Part shown: piece after piece, positions 53,003-64,000 of the stretch
How positions within the stretch are numbered: the stretch's first letter is position 1
Layout: every line of letters begins with the position of its first letter
Source: Clostridia bacterium
GTDB taxonomy: Bacteria > Bacillota > TC1 > UBA5767
Assembly: GCA_016887505.1 (NCBI GenBank)
Contig: CP069393.1
Span: forward strand, 2,131,001-2,195,000
Direction of reading: 5' to 3'
DNA: 64,000 bases
Notes under the pieces: model-generated
Told to the model about the DNA's origin: nothing
What the model saw: only the letters and a program-made list of their open reading frames with translations
Databases searched by the model: none
Position numbers and translations under genes: made by a program

Positions 53003-54205
53003 ATGGCTAAAAAGAAATTTGAAAGAACGAAACCGCATATTAATATTGGCACCATCGGTCACGTTGACCACGGCAAAACTACTTTGACCGCGGCCATCAC
53101 GATGACCTTGGCAAAAGCTGGCCTGGCTGAAATTAAGGATTATGCATCCATTGATAATGCGCCAGAAGAAAGAGAACGTGGAATCACCATCAACACTGCA
53201 CACGTTGAGTATGAAACTGAGAACAGACACTACGCACACGTAGACTGCCCAGGACACGCCGACTATGTTAAGAACATGATCACCGGTGCTGCTCAAATGG
53301 ACGGAGCTATCTTGGTAGTATCTGCAGCAGATGGCCCTATGCCTCAAACAAGAGAGCATATCTTGCTTTCTAAGCAAGTAGGCGTGCCTTACATCATTGT
53401 ATTTTTGAATAAATCCGACCAAGTAGACGACCCTGAGTTGTTGGAATTGGTTGAAATGGAAGTAAGAGAACTCTTGACCGAGTATGATTTTGATGGAGAC
53501 AACACTCCAATCGTAACTGGCTCCGCTTTGATGGCCATCGAAAAAGGTGATGGAACCAGAGAAAACGAGTTCAGTGGTCCAATCTGGGAACTGATGGATG
53601 CAGTAGATGCCTACATTCCAATTCCAGAGCGTGCTACCGACAAACCATTCCTGATGCCTGTAGAGGACGTATTCACCATTACCGGCCGTGGAACAGTAGC
53701 AACTGGTAGAGTTGAGCGTGGCGTGGTTAAAATCGGCGACAACGTAGAAATCGTTGGATTGCAAGAAGAAACCAGAAAAACGGTTGTAACTGGCGTAGAG
53801 ATGTTCAGAAAGCTTCTAGATCAAGCAGAAGCAGGAGACAACATCGGCGTACTGTTGCGTGGTGTAGATAGAAAAGACATCGAAAGAGGACAAGTACTTG
53901 CGGCTCCAGGAAGCATTCATCCGCATACGAAGTTCTCCGGCGAAGTATACATATTGACGAAAGAAGAAGGCGGAAGACATACACCGTTCTTCAACGGTTA
54001 CAGACCTCAGTTCTATTTCAGAACGACAGACGTAACTGGTATGGCAGATCTACCAGAAGGTATTGAGATGGTAATGCCTGGCGATAGAGTTGAGATGAGC
54101 GTAGAACTGATTACGCCGATCGCAATTGAGCCCGGACTGCGTTTCGCAATTCGTGAAGGTGGAAGAACTGTTGGCGCAGGGGTTGTATCTTCTGTAGCTG
54201 AGTAA
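53003..54205 (+). CDS. tuf: Elongation factor Tu
   Basis: 400 residues, full length. GTPase motifs [22 protein letters not shown] and the SAL-type GSALMA are present; the switch I segment is [11 protein letters not shown]. Delivers aminoacyl-tRNA to the ribosome. ATG 53003 has AAAGGAGG upstream. It lies before rpmG-secE-nusG rather than after fusA, as in several Clostridia that place one tuf copy here. Confidence 0.99.
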   Translation: MAKKKFERTKPHINIGTIGHVDHGKTTLTAAITMTLAKAGLAEIKDYASIDNAPEERERGITINTAHVEYETENRHYAHVDCPGHADYVKNMITGAAQMDGAILVVSAADGPMPQTREHILLSKQVGVPYIIVFLNKSDQVDDPELLELVEMEVRELLTEYDFDGDNTPIVTGSALMAIEKGDGTRENEFSGPIWELMDAVDAYIPIPERATDKPFLMPVEDVFTITGRGTVATGRVERGVVKIGDNVEIVGLQEETRKTVVTGVEMFRKLLDQAEAGDNIGVLLRGVDRKDIERGQVLAAPGSIHPHTKFSGEVYILTKEEGGRHTPFFNGYRPQFYFRTTDVTGMADLPEGIEMVMPGDRVEMSVELITPIAIEPGLRFAIREGGRTVGAGVVSSVAE

Positions 54206-54216
54206 AGAAAACATTG

Positions 54217-54244
54217 AGCGAGCTCAAGGAGCTCGCTTTTTTTT
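54217..54244 (+). terminator. Terminator after tuf
   Basis: AGCGAGCTC pairs with GAGCTCGCT, loop AAG, then eight T. Confidence 0.92.
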
Positions 54245-54279
54245 GAATACAAGGATTCTGTGGTAACACAAGTTCTTTA

Positions 54280-54308
54280 TTGACACCCAAACGGGTTTAT
54301 GCTAAAGT
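54280..54308 (+). promoter_or_regulatory. Promoter of the rpmG-secE-nusG unit
   Basis: TTGACA (54280-54285), 17-bp spacer, TAAAGT (54303-54308). Confidence 0.55.
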
Positions 54309-54364
54309 TATTCAGTGGTATAGTAACTTGGCCTTGTAGGCTTAAAATACAGGAGGTGGGATTG

Positions 54365-54514
54365 ATGAGAGTAGGCATTACCTTGGAATGTACAGAATGC
54401 AAAAGACGAAATTACAGAACAACAAAAAACAAGAAGAATAATCCTGACAGAATGGAAATCAAGAAGTATTGTAGTTTCTGCAAAACACACACTGTTCACA
54501 AAGAAACCAAGTAG
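54365..54514 (+). CDS. rpmG: Ribosomal protein L33
   Basis: 49 residues, with the zinc-binding four-Cys form (Cys9, Cys12, Cys36, Cys39). ATG 54365 follows AGGAGGTGGG; the long upstream extension of the frame covers the promoter and is not used. Small basic protein of the 50S subunit. Confidence 0.97.
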   Translation: MRVGITLECTECKRRNYRTTKNKKNNPDRMEIKKYCSFCKTHTVHKETK

Positions 54515-54530
54515 CGAGTAGGAGAGAATT

Positions 54531-54755
54531 ATGGCTAGCAAAGAGACGAAGACCAAGAAGCCCGTCAAAAAAGTGACCAAGAAACGTTCCAGCTATTTTA
54601 AGGGCGTTTGGGCTGAACTAAAAAAAGTAAATTGGCCGAATCGAAAAGAGCTTCTGACATACAGTTATGTAGTTGTCGGCGCGATTTTAGCTTCTGCGCT
54701 ATTGATTTATTTGGCGGACACCGTCATTGCTGCAATTCTTCGAGTTTTAATCTAG
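54531..54755 (+). CDS. secE: Preprotein translocase subunit SecE
   Basis: 74 residues: a Lys-rich N terminus, the SecE phrase YFKGVWAELKKVNWPNRKEL and a single membrane helix (about 42-68). SecE clamps SecY in the Sec channel. It sits directly before nusG, the usual partner. GGAGAG precedes ATG. Confidence 0.96.
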   Translation: MASKETKTKKPVKKVTKKRSSYFKGVWAELKKVNWPNRKELLTYSYVVVGAILASALLIYLADTVIAAILRVLI

Positions 54756-54788
54756 TTGATTGCGCAAAGCATGGAAGGTGGGAATAAG

Positions 54789-55319
54789 ATGGATCGTGAA
54801 AAAGAGTGGTATGCAGTTCACACTTATTCAGGCTATGAAAACAATGTGAAAACCAACTTAGAGAAACGATTGGAATCCATGGGTATGGCCGAGGAAATTT
54901 TTAGAGTTGTGGTACCCACGGAAGAAGAAGTTCAGGTTAAAGATGGTAAACGCAAAACAGTCACAAGGAAAGTTTTCCCTGGCTATGTGCTGGTGGAAAT
55001 GATTATGACTGATAAATCATGGTATGTTGTGCGCAACACGCCTGGTGTAACTGGATTCGTAGGCGCAGGCGCCAAACCGGTGCCACTGAGTGAGCAGGAA
55101 GTAAATAGACTGCTTGGACAGATGGGCGAAATTGCAAGAGTTTTTGAGATTGACGTAGAAGTTGGAGAAAACGTCAAAGTTAAGACCGGCCCCTTTGCCG
55201 ATTTCGTTGGAAAAGTAGAGGAAATCAGTGCAGAGCAAGGCAAGATTTGGGTATTGGTATCCATGTTTGGAAGGGAAACCCCTTTGGAACTGGATTTTAA
55301 TCAAGTGGAAAAAATATAG
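54789..55319 (+). CDS. nusG: Transcription antitermination protein NusG
   Basis: 176 residues: N-terminal NGN domain ([34 protein letters not shown]) and C-terminal KOW domain ([16 protein letters not shown]). Binds RNA polymerase and, through KOW, ribosome or Rho. ATG 54789 follows AAGGTGGG; the upstream open frame is not needed. Confidence 0.98.
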   Translation: MDREKEWYAVHTYSGYENNVKTNLEKRLESMGMAEEIFRVVVPTEEEVQVKDGKRKTVTRKVFPGYVLVEMIMTDKSWYVVRNTPGVTGFVGAGAKPVPLSEQEVNRLLGQMGEIARVFEIDVEVGENVKVKTGPFADFVGKVEEISAEQGKIWVLVSMFGRETPLELDFNQVEKI

Positions 55320-55346
55320 TAAAACAAATAGAAGGAGGTGTGAAAC

Positions 55347-55769
55347 ATGGCAAAAAAGGTTATTGGCTTAATTAAATTACAAGTGCCTGCAGGCAAAGCT
55401 AATCCGGCTCCTCCGGTAGGTCCTGCTTTGGGTCAGCACGGTGTTAACATCATGGCATTCTGTAAGGAATTTAATGAAAAAACATCGAATCAGCCCGGCA
55501 TGATTATTCCGGTAGAGATTTCGGTTTTCGAAGATCGCTCATTCAGCTTTATCATGAAGACTCCACCGGCTCCAGTGTTGCTTAAAAAAGCAGCGGGAAT
55601 CGAGAAAGCTTCTGGCGAGCCGAATAAAGTTAAGGTAGCAACTGTTACCAAAGCGCAAGTAAAAGAGATTGCGGAATTGAAAATGAAAGACCTGAATGCT
55701 GCTGATGTGGACGCTGCGATGAGTATGATCGAGGGCACCGCAAGAAGCATGGGCATCGTGGTTGAATAG
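55347..55769 (+). CDS. rplK: Ribosomal protein L11
   Basis: 140 residues; [20 protein letters not shown] and the C-terminal RNA-binding part ending [10 protein letters not shown] are standard. Forms the L11 stalk base with the GTPase centre. AGGAGGTG precedes ATG. Confidence 0.99.
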   Translation: MAKKVIGLIKLQVPAGKANPAPPVGPALGQHGVNIMAFCKEFNEKTSNQPGMIIPVEISVFEDRSFSFIMKTPPAPVLLKKAAGIEKASGEPNKVKVATVTKAQVKEIAELKMKDLNAADVDAAMSMIEGTARSMGIVVE

Positions 55770-55813
55770 TAACGTGGGAGACTAATACTCGTTTGTACCA
55801 CAAGGAGGAAAAC

Positions 55814-56509
55814 ATGGCAAAAAAGGGTAAACGTTATACAGATGCACTGAAAACGTACGACAGAACAGAATTGTTTGATGCTTCAGATGCAATGAAAATT
55901 GTTAAGGAAAACGCGAAAGCTAAGTTCGACGAAACGATTGAAGCACATGTAAGATTGGGTGTTGATCCAAAACATGCTGACCAACAAGTTCGTGGAACAT
56001 TGGTATTGCCACATGGTACTGGTAAAAGCAAGAAGATTCTAGTATTCGCTAAAGGCGAAAAAGAAAAAGCGGCATTAGACGCAGGCGCTGATTTTGTTGG
56101 TGCTGACGACTATGCAACTAAAATTCAAAGCGGATGGATGGACTTCGATGTAGTTATCGCTACTCCAGATATGATGGGCGTAGTCGGAAAATTGGGTAGA
56201 GTGTTGGGACCAAGAGGTTTAATGCCTAACCCTAAAATCGGCACGGTAACCATGGACGTGGAAAAAGCCATTGCTGAAGTGAAAGCTGGTAAAATTGAGT
56301 TTAGGGTAGATAAGACTTCTATCGTACACGTACCACTTGGTAAAGCATCATTCGACCAACAAAAGCTTGATGAAAACTTTGAAGGATTCATTAGTGCTTT
56401 GATTAAAGCTAAACCAGCTGCTGCAAAGGGAACTTATTTGAAAAGTGTAACAGTAAAATCCACTATGGGTCCTGGCGTGAAAATTAATCCAGCAAAGCTT
56501 ACCAAATAA
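55814..56509 (+). CDS. rplA: Ribosomal protein L1
   Basis: 231 residues; [18 protein letters not shown] and [14 protein letters not shown] are diagnostic. L1 binds 23S rRNA near the E site and often represses its own operon. ATG 55814 with CAAGGAGGA upstream. Confidence 0.99.
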   Translation: MAKKGKRYTDALKTYDRTELFDASDAMKIVKENAKAKFDETIEAHVRLGVDPKHADQQVRGTLVLPHGTGKSKKILVFAKGEKEKAALDAGADFVGADDYATKIQSGWMDFDVVIATPDMMGVVGKLGRVLGPRGLMPNPKIGTVTMDVEKAIAEVKAGKIEFRVDKTSIVHVPLGKASFDQQKLDENFEGFISALIKAKPAAAKGTYLKSVTVKSTMGPGVKINPAKLTK

Positions 56510-56574
56510 GAATTGACATAAACTAAGATATCTGATAATATTCAGGAGCTTAGATTTGGATATAACTAAATAGA

Positions 56575-56680
56575 AAGACTGTAGACGGTATGGGGCCGAA
56601 AGGCTTAATGAATCCCAACTGAGGTTTGATAAAGGCAAAGAAATAGCCTCGGACTGTCTACGTCCGAGGCTTTAGTTTTT
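56575..56680 (+). promoter_or_regulatory. L10 leader with attenuator
   Basis: The RNA shows the L10-leader core (AGACTGTAGACGGTATGGGGCCGAAAGG in two parts, then TGAATCCCAACTGAGG). It ends in a terminator: AGCCTCGGAC (56645) with GTCCGAGGCT (56662), then TTTAGTTTTT. GTAGAC (56581) is complementary to GTCTAC (56656) in the terminator loop, so the two folds exclude each other. Excess L10-L7/L12 should favour termination before rplJ. Confidence 0.9.
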
Positions 56681-56702
56681 CCTATACGAAGGAGGTGTAA
56701 AC

Positions 56703-57230
56703 TTGACAAAGCAAAGAGAAATTAACAAAGATATCGTAAAAGAGATCCAAGGCAAACTGGAAACTGCTAGTTCTGTAGTTGTAACGGACTACCGTGGTTT
56801 GAATGTGGCCCAAGTGACCGAATTAAGAAAAGAACTGAGAGATGCAGGTGTTGAGTACAGAGTACTTAAAAATACCTTGACTCGTCTAGCAGCAAAAGAA
56901 AGTGGTATCGAAGGTCTAGAAGATACATTGACTGGCCCGAATGCAATTGCATTCTCACCAGATCCTGTTTCTGCAGCCAAAGTGTTGTATGAATTCGCTA
57001 AGAATTGTGATAAACTCGAAATCAAAGGTGGAGTATTAGAAGGAAAAGTAATTTCCACTGAAGAGCTGAAAGCTCTCTCGGAGTTACCATCCAGAGAAGT
57101 ACTGCTGTCTATGGTGCTGAGAAGCATGGTAGGACCACTTACCAATTTCGCATCAGTGCTGAATGCGCCGCTTAGAGATTTAGTAGGTGTATTGAGTGCA
57201 GTGAAAGAACAAAAAGAAGCCAACGCATAA
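56703..57230 (+). CDS. rplJ: Ribosomal protein L10
   Basis: 175 residues from TTG 56703, with AAGGAGGTG 8 nt upstream; no other start is possible without losing the conserved N terminus ([15 protein letters not shown]). [21 protein letters not shown] and [13 protein letters not shown] are typical. L10 anchors L7/L12 dimers and binds its own leader. Confidence 0.98.
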   Translation: MTKQREINKDIVKEIQGKLETASSVVVTDYRGLNVAQVTELRKELRDAGVEYRVLKNTLTRLAAKESGIEGLEDTLTGPNAIAFSPDPVSAAKVLYEFAKNCDKLEIKGGVLEGKVISTEELKALSELPSREVLLSMVLRSMVGPLTNFASVLNAPLRDLVGVLSAVKEQKEANA

Positions 57231-57268
57231 AGCGATTAGAAAATATTAAAATTAAAAGGAGAATTACA

Positions 57269-57643
57269 ATGTCTGAAAAAGTAACCCAAATTATTGATAT
57301 GGTAAAAGAAATGAGCGTTTTGGAACTGTCTGAAGTAGTAAAAGCGTTTGAAGAAGAGTTCGGCGTATCTGCTGCTGCTCCTGTAGCTGTAGCTGCTGCT
57401 GCTGCTCCTGCTGCCGCTGCTGCTGAAGAGCAAACTGAGTTTGACGTAATCCTTACCGCTGCTGGCGATAAGAAAGTTAACGCAATCAAAGCTGTTAGAG
57501 AGCTTACCGGTCTTGGACTGAAAGAAGCGAAAGCAGTAGTTGACGGAGCTCCTGCTCCAGTTAAAGAAGGCGTTTCCAAAGCTGATGCCGAAGCGGCTAA
57601 AGCTAAATTGGAAGAAGCTGGTGCAAGCGCAGAACTGAAGTAG
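57269..57643 (+). CDS. rplL: Ribosomal protein L7/L12
   Basis: 124 residues: N-terminal dimer domain, Ala-rich hinge (about 36-52) and C-terminal factor-binding domain ([10 protein letters not shown]-like [20 protein letters not shown]). The hinge is encoded by a run of GCT codons. Recruits translation GTPases. Confidence 0.99.
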   Translation: MSEKVTQIIDMVKEMSVLELSEVVKAFEEEFGVSAAAPVAVAAAAAPAAAAAEEQTEFDVILTAAGDKKVNAIKAVRELTGLGLKEAKAVVDGAPAPVKEGVSKADAEAAKAKLEEAGASAELK

Positions 57644-57656
57644 TATTCAGAAACTC

Positions 57657-57686
57657 GCACCCACTTTGTTGTGGGTGCTTTTTTTT
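57657..57686 (+). terminator. Terminator after rplL
   Basis: GCACCCAC pairs with GTGGGTGC, loop TTTGTT, then eight T. It separates ribosomal genes from rpoBC. Confidence 0.93.
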
Positions 57687-57689
57687 CTG

Positions 57690-57717
57690 TTGACAAATAG
57701 TACATGTGTGATAAGAT
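57690..57717 (+). promoter_or_regulatory. rpoBC promoter
   Basis: TTGACA (57690-57695), 16-bp spacer, TAAGAT (57712-57717) with TGTG just before. The about 100-nt leader has a GCACGA/TCGTGC stem (57726-57745). Confidence 0.65.
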
Positions 57718-57823
57718 ATTAAAATGGCACGATTAGGCTGTAGTCGTGCGCTCATTTTGGCTTGCTAAGCCGGTTATAAAAGAGCAATGTGGAGTAGATT
57801 ATAGAAATGCTGGGGGTGGTTAA

Positions 57824-60800
57824 ATGGCAAATTCTTTAACTGACGTTCGTGCCGAGCGGCACACTTTTGCGAAGATTAAAGAAGTATTAGATATGCCGAA
57901 TTTGATTGATATTCAAAGAAAATCCTACGATTGGTTTGTGAATGAGGGTCTTGCGGCGATGTTTCAGGACATATCTCCCATTCAGGACTTCACGGGAAAT
58001 TTGAGATTGGAATTCATTGAGCATTCCATGGGAGAACCGAAATATTCTGTAGCGGAAGCACTAGAAAGGGATGTTACCCATTCTGCACCGCTGAGAGTAA
58101 AGGTCCGCCTGATCAATACTGAGACGGGAGAAATCAAACAACAGGAAGTTTTCATTGGAGAGTTTCCCCTTATGACAAGGACGGGTACATTCATTATCAA
58201 TGGCGCGGAACGAGTAATCGTTTCTCAGCTTGTACGTTCACCAGGTGTGTACTACAAGATTGAAATGAACCCTGATGGAAATGACATGTTCAGTTCTACC
58301 ATTATCCCCAACCGTGGGGCTTGGGTGGAATATGAAACGGATAAAGACGGATATCTGTTCACACGGATAGACCGTACAAGGAAAATACCGGCGACGGTAT
58401 TATTTCGTGCGCTCGGATACTCGACAGACGCACAACTACTTAAGAGATTCAACAATGACGAACGGATTATCCATACCCTGGAAAAGGACAATACCACCTG
58501 TAAAGAAGAAGCTTTAATAGAGATTTACAAGAAACTACGCCCGGGTGAACCCCCGACAGTTGACAGTGCAGAAAATCTTCTGCGTTCTTTATTCGGCGAT
58601 CCTAAACGTTACGATTTGGGTAATGTGGGCCGTTATAAGATTAATAAGAAGCTTAAACACGGTGCGCCCTTGTTTAAGAACGACGAAGATAAAAAGTTCA
58701 AGCATTATAATAGGCAGCTCGATTTAGAAGATATCACAGCTGCTATGGATTATTTCTTAGAACTTATGGATGGTAAACATGCCTCTGATGATATCGATCA
58801 TTTGGGTAACCGTCGGCTGCGTTGTGTTGGCGAACTGTTGCAAAATCAGTTCCGTATTGGACTGTCTCGTATGGAACGTGTCATCAAGGAACGTATGACC
58901 ATTCAAGATATTGAAGCGGTTAGTCCGCAAAACTTGATTAATATTCGCCCGGTTTCCGCAGCGATTAAGGAATTCTTTGGATCATCACAGCTGTCACAGT
59001 TTATGGACCAAACCAATCCCCTTATGGAACTAACCCACAAGCGAAGATTGTCTGCTTTGGGTCCTGGCGGTTTGTCTAGAGAACGTGCTGGATTTGAGGT
59101 GCGTGACGTACACCATTCCCACTATGGAAGAATGTGTCCTATTGAGACTCCAGAGGGTCCGAATATTGGATTGATTGGTTCTCTTGGTACCTATGGTCAG
59201 GTCAATGAATTTGGTTTTATTGAGACACCATACAGAAAAGTAGATAAAGAAAAAGGCAGGGTTACGGAAGAAATTGTATATGTAACTGCCGATGAGGAAG
59301 AAGCCTATACCATCGCTCAGGCCAATGCGCCTCTAGATGAAAACGGATACTTCGTTTCAGAAAGAGTGAATGCGCGTCATGGCGAGGATGTATTGATTAC
59401 GGACCCGTCACACTGTGACTACATGGACGTAACGCCTAAACAAGTTTGGAGTATTGCTACGGCATTGATTCCTTTCTTGGAACACGATGATGCCAACCGT
59501 GCCCTGATGGGTGCGAACATGCAGCGTCAAGCAGTTCCACTACTCTTAACAGAGTCGCCCTATGTGGGAACTGGTATGGAGAAAAAGATTGCCGAAGATT
59601 CCGGTGTATGCGAAATGGCGGAAGCGGATGGCGAGATTGTACGCGTGACAGGTGATGAAATCGTGGTGCAGACGGAAAATGGCACGCTGGAAAAACATCA
59701 TTTGGATAAATATAAGCGTTCCAACCAAGGTACCTGCATCAACCAGCGTCCAATCGTTAAGAAGGGACAAAAAGTTAAAGCTGGAGATGTACTCGCTGAC
59801 GGTCCTGCTACCGCAGGTGGCGAACTTTCACTAGGCCGTAACGTACTAGTTGCTTTTATGACCTGGGAAGGCTATAACTACGAGGACGCGATTCTTCTAT
59901 CTGAAAAGATGGTCAAAGATGATTATTATACATCGGTCCATATTGATGAGTTTGAATGTGATGCAAGGGATACCAAATTGGGTAGTGAAGAGATTACTCG
60001 AGATATTCCCAATGTGTCCGAAGAAAATCTGAAAAATTTAGATGCCACAGGCATCATCCGTATCGGTGCGGAAGTGCATCCGGGTGATATCTTGGTAGGA
60101 AAAGTAACACCAAAGGGCGAACAAGAACTGTCCTCTGAAGAAAAATTGCTGAGAGCCATTTTTGGCGAGAAAGCTAGAGAAGTCAGAGACAATTCATTAA
60201 AAGTTCCTCATGGTGAAGAGGGTATCGTCGTCGATGTGAAACGTTTCGACCGTGAAAGTGATGACGAACTACCTGCTGGCGTAAACCGATTGGTTCGTGT
60301 ATACATCGCCAAAAAACGTAAAATCTCCGTTGGAGACAAAATGGCTGGACGTCATGGTAATAAAGGTGTAATTTCTAGAATTCTACCGGAAGAGGATATG
60401 CCGTATCTTCCAGATGGCACACCAGTAGACATCGTTTTGAATCCACTAGGTGTACCGTCACGTATGAACATCGGTCAGGTTCTAGAGACCCACTTAGGCA
60501 TGGCTGCCAAGATCAAAGGTAAGAAGATTGCTACACCAGTATTCGATGGTGCTAGCGAGGATGATATCCACGAATGGTTGGCAGAAGTAGGCATGGACGA
60601 TACTGGCAAAACGGTACTGTACGATGGTCGTACTGGATTACCTTTTGACAACAGAGTAACTGCTGGATATGTTTACATGCTGAAATTGCACCACCTTGTA
60701 GATGATAAGATTCACGCCAGAAGTACTGGCCCGTATTCACTAGTTACCCAACAGCCGTTGGGTGGTAAAGCTCAGTTCGGTGGACAGCGTTTTGGTGAGA

Positions 60801-61249
60801 TGGAAGTATGGGCGCTTGAAGCATACGGTGCTGCGCATACATTGCAGGAAATCCTGACTGTAAAATCTGATGACGTGGTGGGTAGGGTGAAAACATACGA
60901 AGCCATAGTAAAAGGAGAAAACATTCCTGAACCAGGTGTGCCGGAATCTTTCCGTGTACTGATTAAGGAAATGCAGAGTTTGTGCCTTGATGTCAGAATT
61001 TTGAATCGCTTTGATCAAGAAATTGAGTTGAAGACAGATGATGATGACGATGACCGTAAAGATGACTCCTTGAGTTTTGACAGCAGCTATACTAAGGAAG
61101 ACAAAAATGACGCCGATACCGAAGAAGAGAAGAAGACGGAAGATGAGGACGTCGATACTTCTATATTTGAGGATCTTCACTTGGATGAGGACGATACGGA
61201 TTTTTCCGAGCATTTCTTGGAAATTGACTTGGAAGATGAAGAAGAGTAG
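57824..61249 (+). CDS. rpoB: RNA polymerase beta subunit
   Basis: 1,141 residues, complete. Diagnostic segments: the rifampicin-region [25 protein letters not shown] (shown in part), [41 protein letters not shown] and [22 protein letters not shown]. The last about 70 residues are a strongly acidic tail (DDDDD, EDEDVD, DLEDEEE) beyond the conserved body. Catalytic core of transcription with RpoC. Confidence 0.99.
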   Translation: MANSLTDVRAERHTFAKIKEVLDMPNLIDIQRKSYDWFVNEGLAAMFQDISPIQDFTGNLRLEFIEHSMGEPKYSVAEALERDVTHSAPLRVKVRLINTETGEIKQQEVFIGEFPLMTRTGTFIINGAERVIVSQLVRSPGVYYKIEMNPDGNDMFSSTIIPNRGAWVEYETDKDGYLFTRIDRTRKIPATVLFRALGYSTDAQLLKRFNNDERIIHTLEKDNTTCKEEALIEIYKKLRPGEPPTVDSAENLLRSLFGDPKRYDLGNVGRYKINKKLKHGAPLFKNDEDKKFKHYNRQLDLEDITAAMDYFLELMDGKHASDDIDHLGNRRLRCVGELLQNQFRIGLSRMERVIKERMTIQDIEAVSPQNLINIRPVSAAIKEFFGSSQLSQFMDQTNPLMELTHKRRLSALGPGGLSRERAGFEVRDVHHSHYGRMCPIETPEGPNIGLIGSLGTYGQVNEFGFIETPYRKVDKEKGRVTEEIVYVTADEEEAYTIAQANAPLDENGYFVSERVNARHGEDVLITDPSHCDYMDVTPKQVWSIATALIPFLEHDDANRALMGANMQRQAVPLLLTESPYVGTGMEKKIAEDSGVCEMAEADGEIVRVTGDEIVVQTENGTLEKHHLDKYKRSNQGTCINQRPIVKKGQKVKAGDVLADGPATAGGELSLGRNVLVAFMTWEGYNYEDAILLSEKMVKDDYYTSVHIDEFECDARDTKLGSEEITRDIPNVSEENLKNLDATGIIRIGAEVHPGDILVGKVTPKGEQELSSEEKLLRAIFGEKAREVRDNSLKVPHGEEGIVVDVKRFDRESDDELPAGVNRLVRVYIAKKRKISVGDKMAGRHGNKGVISRILPEEDMPYLPDGTPVDIVLNPLGVPSRMNIGQVLETHLGMAAKIKGKKIATPVFDGASEDDIHEWLAEVGMDDTGKTVLYDGRTGLPFDNRVTAGYVYMLKLHHLVDDKIHARSTGPYSLVTQQPLGGKAQFGGQRFGEMEVWALEAYGAAHTLQEILTVKSDDVVGRVKTYEAIVKGENIPEPGVPESFRVLIKEMQSLCLDVRILNRFDQEIELKTDDDDDDRKDDSLSFDSSYTKEDKNDADTEEEKKTEDEDVDTSIFEDLHLDEDDTDFSEHFLEIDLEDEEE

Positions 61250-61275
61250 TTGCTTTATTAGCGAAAGGAGTGACT

Positions 61276-64000
61276 TTGTTGGACGCTAACAAATTCGATA
61301 AGATTAGAGTTTCATTGGCTTCGCCTGAACAGATTAGATCTTGGTCTAGCGGTGAGGTCAAAAAGCCGGAAACCATAAACTATAGAACACTCAAACCAGA
61401 AAAAGATGGTTTGTTCTGTGAAAGAATCTTTGGGCCTACCAAAGACTGGGAATGCCACTGTGGAAAATACAAACGTGTACGCTATAAAGGTGTCGTTTGT
61501 GACCGCTGTGGTGTGGAAGTGACCAAATCCAAAGTACGTAGAGAAAGAATGGGCCATATCGAATTGGCTGCACCAGTTTCACATATCTGGTATTTCAAGG
61601 GAATCCCCAGCAGAATGGGTCTCTTGCTCGATATTTCTCCTCGTGCTTTAGAGAAAGTACTCTACTTTGTATCCTATATTGTGACAGATCCTGGTGATAC
61701 GCCACTTATTCGGAAACAGATCCTGACGGAAACGGAGCACCGAGACTTTAGAAAGAAATACGGTGCAGATTTCCAAGCAGGTATGGGTGCTGAAAGTGTC
61801 CGTAAGCTACTGGAAGAAGTGGATCTCGAAAAAGAGAGCCACGAGCTGAAAGAAATTCTGAAGACTGCTACAGGACAAAAGAAGATACGGGCTACTAGAA
61901 GACTAGATGCTGTAGATAGCTTTTTGTCTTCTGGCAATCATCCTGAGTGGATGGTAATGGAAGTAATTCCCGTGATTCCGCCTGAACTGAGACCGATGGT
62001 CCAGCTCGATGGAGGCCGTTTCGCTACATCTGACTTGAATGATTTGTACAGAAGGGTCATCAACCGGAACAATCGACTGAAACGTCTGATTGATCTGATG
62101 GCGCCAGATATTATTGTGAGAAATGAAAAACGCATGCTCCAAGAAGCGGTGGATGCGTTGATAGACAATGGAAGACGAGGCAGGCCGGTAGCCGGACCAG
62201 GAAACCGTCCATTAAAATCCTTGTCGGATATGCTTAAAGGTAAGCAAGGACGTTTCCGTCAAAACTTACTCGGTAAAAGGGTGGACTATTCAGGACGTTC
62301 TGTTATCGTTGTGGGTCCAGATCTAAAAATGAACCAGTGTGGTTTGCCGAGAAAGATGGCCTTGGAACTATTTAAACCATTCGTTATGAAACGATTGGTA
62401 GACGATGGTATAGCCTATAACATCAAGAGTGCCAAACGTATGGTAGAAAAAGGTCATGATGCTGTTTGGGATGTTTTGGAAGAAGTTGCCAAAAACCACC
62501 CAGTACTATTGAACCGTGCACCTACCTTGCACAGATTGGGAATCCAAGCTTTTGATCCCGTTTTGGTGGACGGCAAAGCCATCCGCTTGCACCCGCTAGT
62601 ATGTACTGCATACAATGCCGACTTTGATGGAGACCAAATGGCAGTTCACTTGCCTCTTTCTCTAGAAGCTCAGTCGGAAGCTAGGTTATTGATGCTGTCA
62701 GTTAATAACATCTTGAACCCCAAGGATGGTAAGCCAGTGGCTACGCCAACCCAGGATATGGTTTTGGGTTCATACTACCTGACAGTTGAAAGAGATGGCG
62801 CCAAGGGCGAAGGCATGATTTTCAAGGATTACACCGAAGCCATGTTGGCCTATGAGTTTGGCGAAGTAACCGTGCATAGCAAGGTGAGCGTTCGTGTCAA
62901 TGGACATATGTTGAATACGACCATCGGCCGTTTGATCTTCAACTTTGAAATTCCCATTCCAGAAGAGCTAGGTTACTATAACGAGGAAATGGGCAAGAAA
63001 AAATTGGGTCAATTGGTAGCCAAGTGTTACGAAAAGCTAGGCGCCAATGCAACAGCAAACTTACTAGATGGTATCAAAGCCTTGGGTTACAAGTACTCAA
63101 CAAGGGCTGGACTAACTATTTCGGTAGCAGATATTACGGTACCGGAGAATAAGAAGGCCATTCTAGATGCAACTACAATAGAAGTTGACAAAATACAAAA
63201 GCAATTCAGAAGAGGTCTTTTGAGTGAGCAAGAGCGTTATGACAAAGTAATTCGTCTTTGGTCTACGGCGACGGAAGATGTAACCGATGCCATGATGAAA
63301 TCACTTGACCGATTCAACCCTGTGTACATGATGGCCAATTCTGGTGCACGTGGTAACGTACAGCAAATTCGTCAGCTGGCTGGTATGCGTGGCTTGATGG
63401 CAGACCCATCTGGTCGAATTATGGACATACCAATTAAAGCAAACTTCCGGGAAGGCCTAACGGTTTTGGAATACTTTATTTCAACACACGGTGCCAGAAA
63501 AGGTTTGGCGGATACGGCACTACGTACTGCTGACTCCGGATACCTAACCAGACGTTTGGTTGACGTTTCACAGGACGTCATCGTCCGTGAAATGGATTGT
63601 GGCAGCATAAAAGGCATCACCGTTTCCGAGATTAAAGAAGGAAACAACATGATTGAGCCGTTAGAGGAACGGATTGAAGGCCGCTATGCACTAGAAGATA
63701 TTTACGATAAGAGTTCTGGTAAAGTAATTGTCAAGGGCGGCGAGATGATTGATGCAACCACGGCGGCTGAAATAGTAGACGCGGGAATCAAGCAAGTTAC
63801 AATCCGCTCGGTTAGTACTTGTGAAACAGAGCATGGTGTATGTGCTAAATGCTACGGTAGAAACCTGGCAAACGGCATGAAGGTAGAACTTGGAGAAGCG
63901 GTTGGAACGATTGCAGCACAATCCATCGGTGAACCAGGAACCCAGTTGACCATGCGTACTTTCCATACTGGTGGTGTAGCCGGAGATGATATTACCCAGG
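61276..64000 (+). CDS. rpoC: RNA polymerase beta' subunit (3' part beyond window)
   Basis: 908 codons are in view with no stop; the gene runs off the right edge. Starts at TTG 61276 ([10 protein letters not shown], like other Firmicutes RpoC) with AAAGGAG upstream, 26 nt after rpoB. Zinc site CHCGKYKR ... CDRCGVE, catalytic loop [12 protein letters not shown], bridge-helix/trigger region [17 protein letters not shown] and the second zinc site [13 protein letters not shown] are all present. Confidence 0.99.
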   Translation, partial: MLDANKFDKIRVSLASPEQIRSWSSGEVKKPETINYRTLKPEKDGLFCERIFGPTKDWECHCGKYKRVRYKGVVCDRCGVEVTKSKVRRERMGHIELAAPVSHIWYFKGIPSRMGLLLDISPRALEKVLYFVSYIVTDPGDTPLIRKQILTETEHRDFRKKYGADFQAGMGAESVRKLLEEVDLEKESHELKEILKTATGQKKIRATRRLDAVDSFLSSGNHPEWMVMEVIPVIPPELRPMVQLDGGRFATSDLNDLYRRVINRNNRLKRLIDLMAPDIIVRNEKRMLQEAVDALIDNGRRGRPVAGPGNRPLKSLSDMLKGKQGRFRQNLLGKRVDYSGRSVIVVGPDLKMNQCGLPRKMALELFKPFVMKRLVDDGIAYNIKSAKRMVEKGHDAVWDVLEEVAKNHPVLLNRAPTLHRLGIQAFDPVLVDGKAIRLHPLVCTAYNADFDGDQMAVHLPLSLEAQSEARLLMLSVNNILNPKDGKPVATPTQDMVLGSYYLTVERDGAKGEGMIFKDYTEAMLAYEFGEVTVHSKVSVRVNGHMLNTTIGRLIFNFEIPIPEELGYYNEEMGKKKLGQLVAKCYEKLGANATANLLDGIKALGYKYSTRAGLTISVADITVPENKKAILDATTIEVDKIQKQFRRGLLSEQERYDKVIRLWSTATEDVTDAMMKSLDRFNPVYMMANSGARGNVQQIRQLAGMRGLMADPSGRIMDIPIKANFREGLTVLEYFISTHGARKGLADTALRTADSGYLTRRLVDVSQDVIVREMDCGSIKGITVSEIKEGNNMIEPLEERIEGRYALEDIYDKSSGKVIVKGGEMIDATTAAEIVDAGIKQVTIRSVSTCETEHGVCAKCYGRNLANGMKVELGEAVGTIAAQSIGEPGTQLTMRTFHTGGVAGDDITQ

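Noticed and set aside
57172-57705. 177-codon minus-strand frame across rplL
   Set aside because: Shadow of the Ala-rich L7/L12 gene; low-complexity Ser/Ala protein without a start site.
1-64000. CRISPR array, prophage, integrase or defence system
   Set aside because: No regular direct-repeat/spacer pattern, phage structural gene, recombinase or recognised defence gene was seen; the only mobile element is the ISLre2-type IS.

Overview
The window looks like part of the chromosome of an anaerobic, low-to-moderate G+C Firmicute of the class Clostridia. The signs are corrinoid methyl-transfer proteins beside a cobalamin riboswitch and cobT, an S-layer (SLH) surface protein, a tungsten/ferredoxin aldehyde oxidoreductase, an anaerobic purine/selenium-type yge-xdh cluster, an ISLre2-type insertion sequence, frequent GTG/TTG starts with strong GGAGG ribosome sites, and the Firmicutes order tuf-rpmG-secE-nusG-rplKAJL-rpoBC. 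I cannot name genus or species. All genes but one response regulator are on the + strand.

Layout. 1-2.6 kb: the tail of one corrinoid protein, a complete second one, then a cobalamin riboswitch with its own terminator in front of cobT. 2.7-10.6 kb: tRNA-Ala, a 7TM-type sensor kinase facing a convergent response regulator whose gene overlaps its end, a small DUF2442-like gene, and a 1,469-residue SLH surface protein. 10.6-15.4 kb is accessory: a long noncoding stretch, a divergent MoaE-like gene, one IS, a rhodanese lipoprotein with an acidic Met-rich repeat, and a broken gene.

15.5-31.6 kb: a compact 13-gene run: aldehyde:ferredoxin oxidoreductase, GH31 glycosidase, class II aldolase, PfkB kinase, ROK repressor, M24-like protein, fucose-isomerase-like protein, enolase-superfamily enzyme, a complete sugar ABC transporter and glycerate kinase. 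Read together they suggest uptake and cleavage of a glycoside, isomerisation, phosphorylation and aldol cleavage, with the released aldehyde oxidised on ferredoxin to an acid that glycerate kinase returns to glycolysis. I regard this as the strongest candidate for an undescribed pathway.

31.7-34.2 kb: a frameshifted AhpD-like gene, an orphan lipoprotein, and a promoter-structured RNA-terminator unit of about 270 nt that I cannot assign to a family. 34.3-37.7 kb: a five-gene split flavin/iron-sulfur amine or imino-acid dehydrogenase. 37.8-52.9 kb: two GntR regulators and a purine-catabolism-type cluster (ygeY, ygeW-like, ygfK, ssnA, a three-subunit molybdenum hydroxylase and a fused XdhD-like one). 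A repeated inverted motif (TTGTTARACAT) lies at the promoters of the second gntR and of ssnA and is probably the operator of this regulon.

53-64 kb: the elongation factor Tu / L33 / SecE / NusG / L11-L1 / L10-L7/L12 / RpoB / RpoC block, with an L10 autoregulatory leader before rplJ and rpoC running off the right edge.
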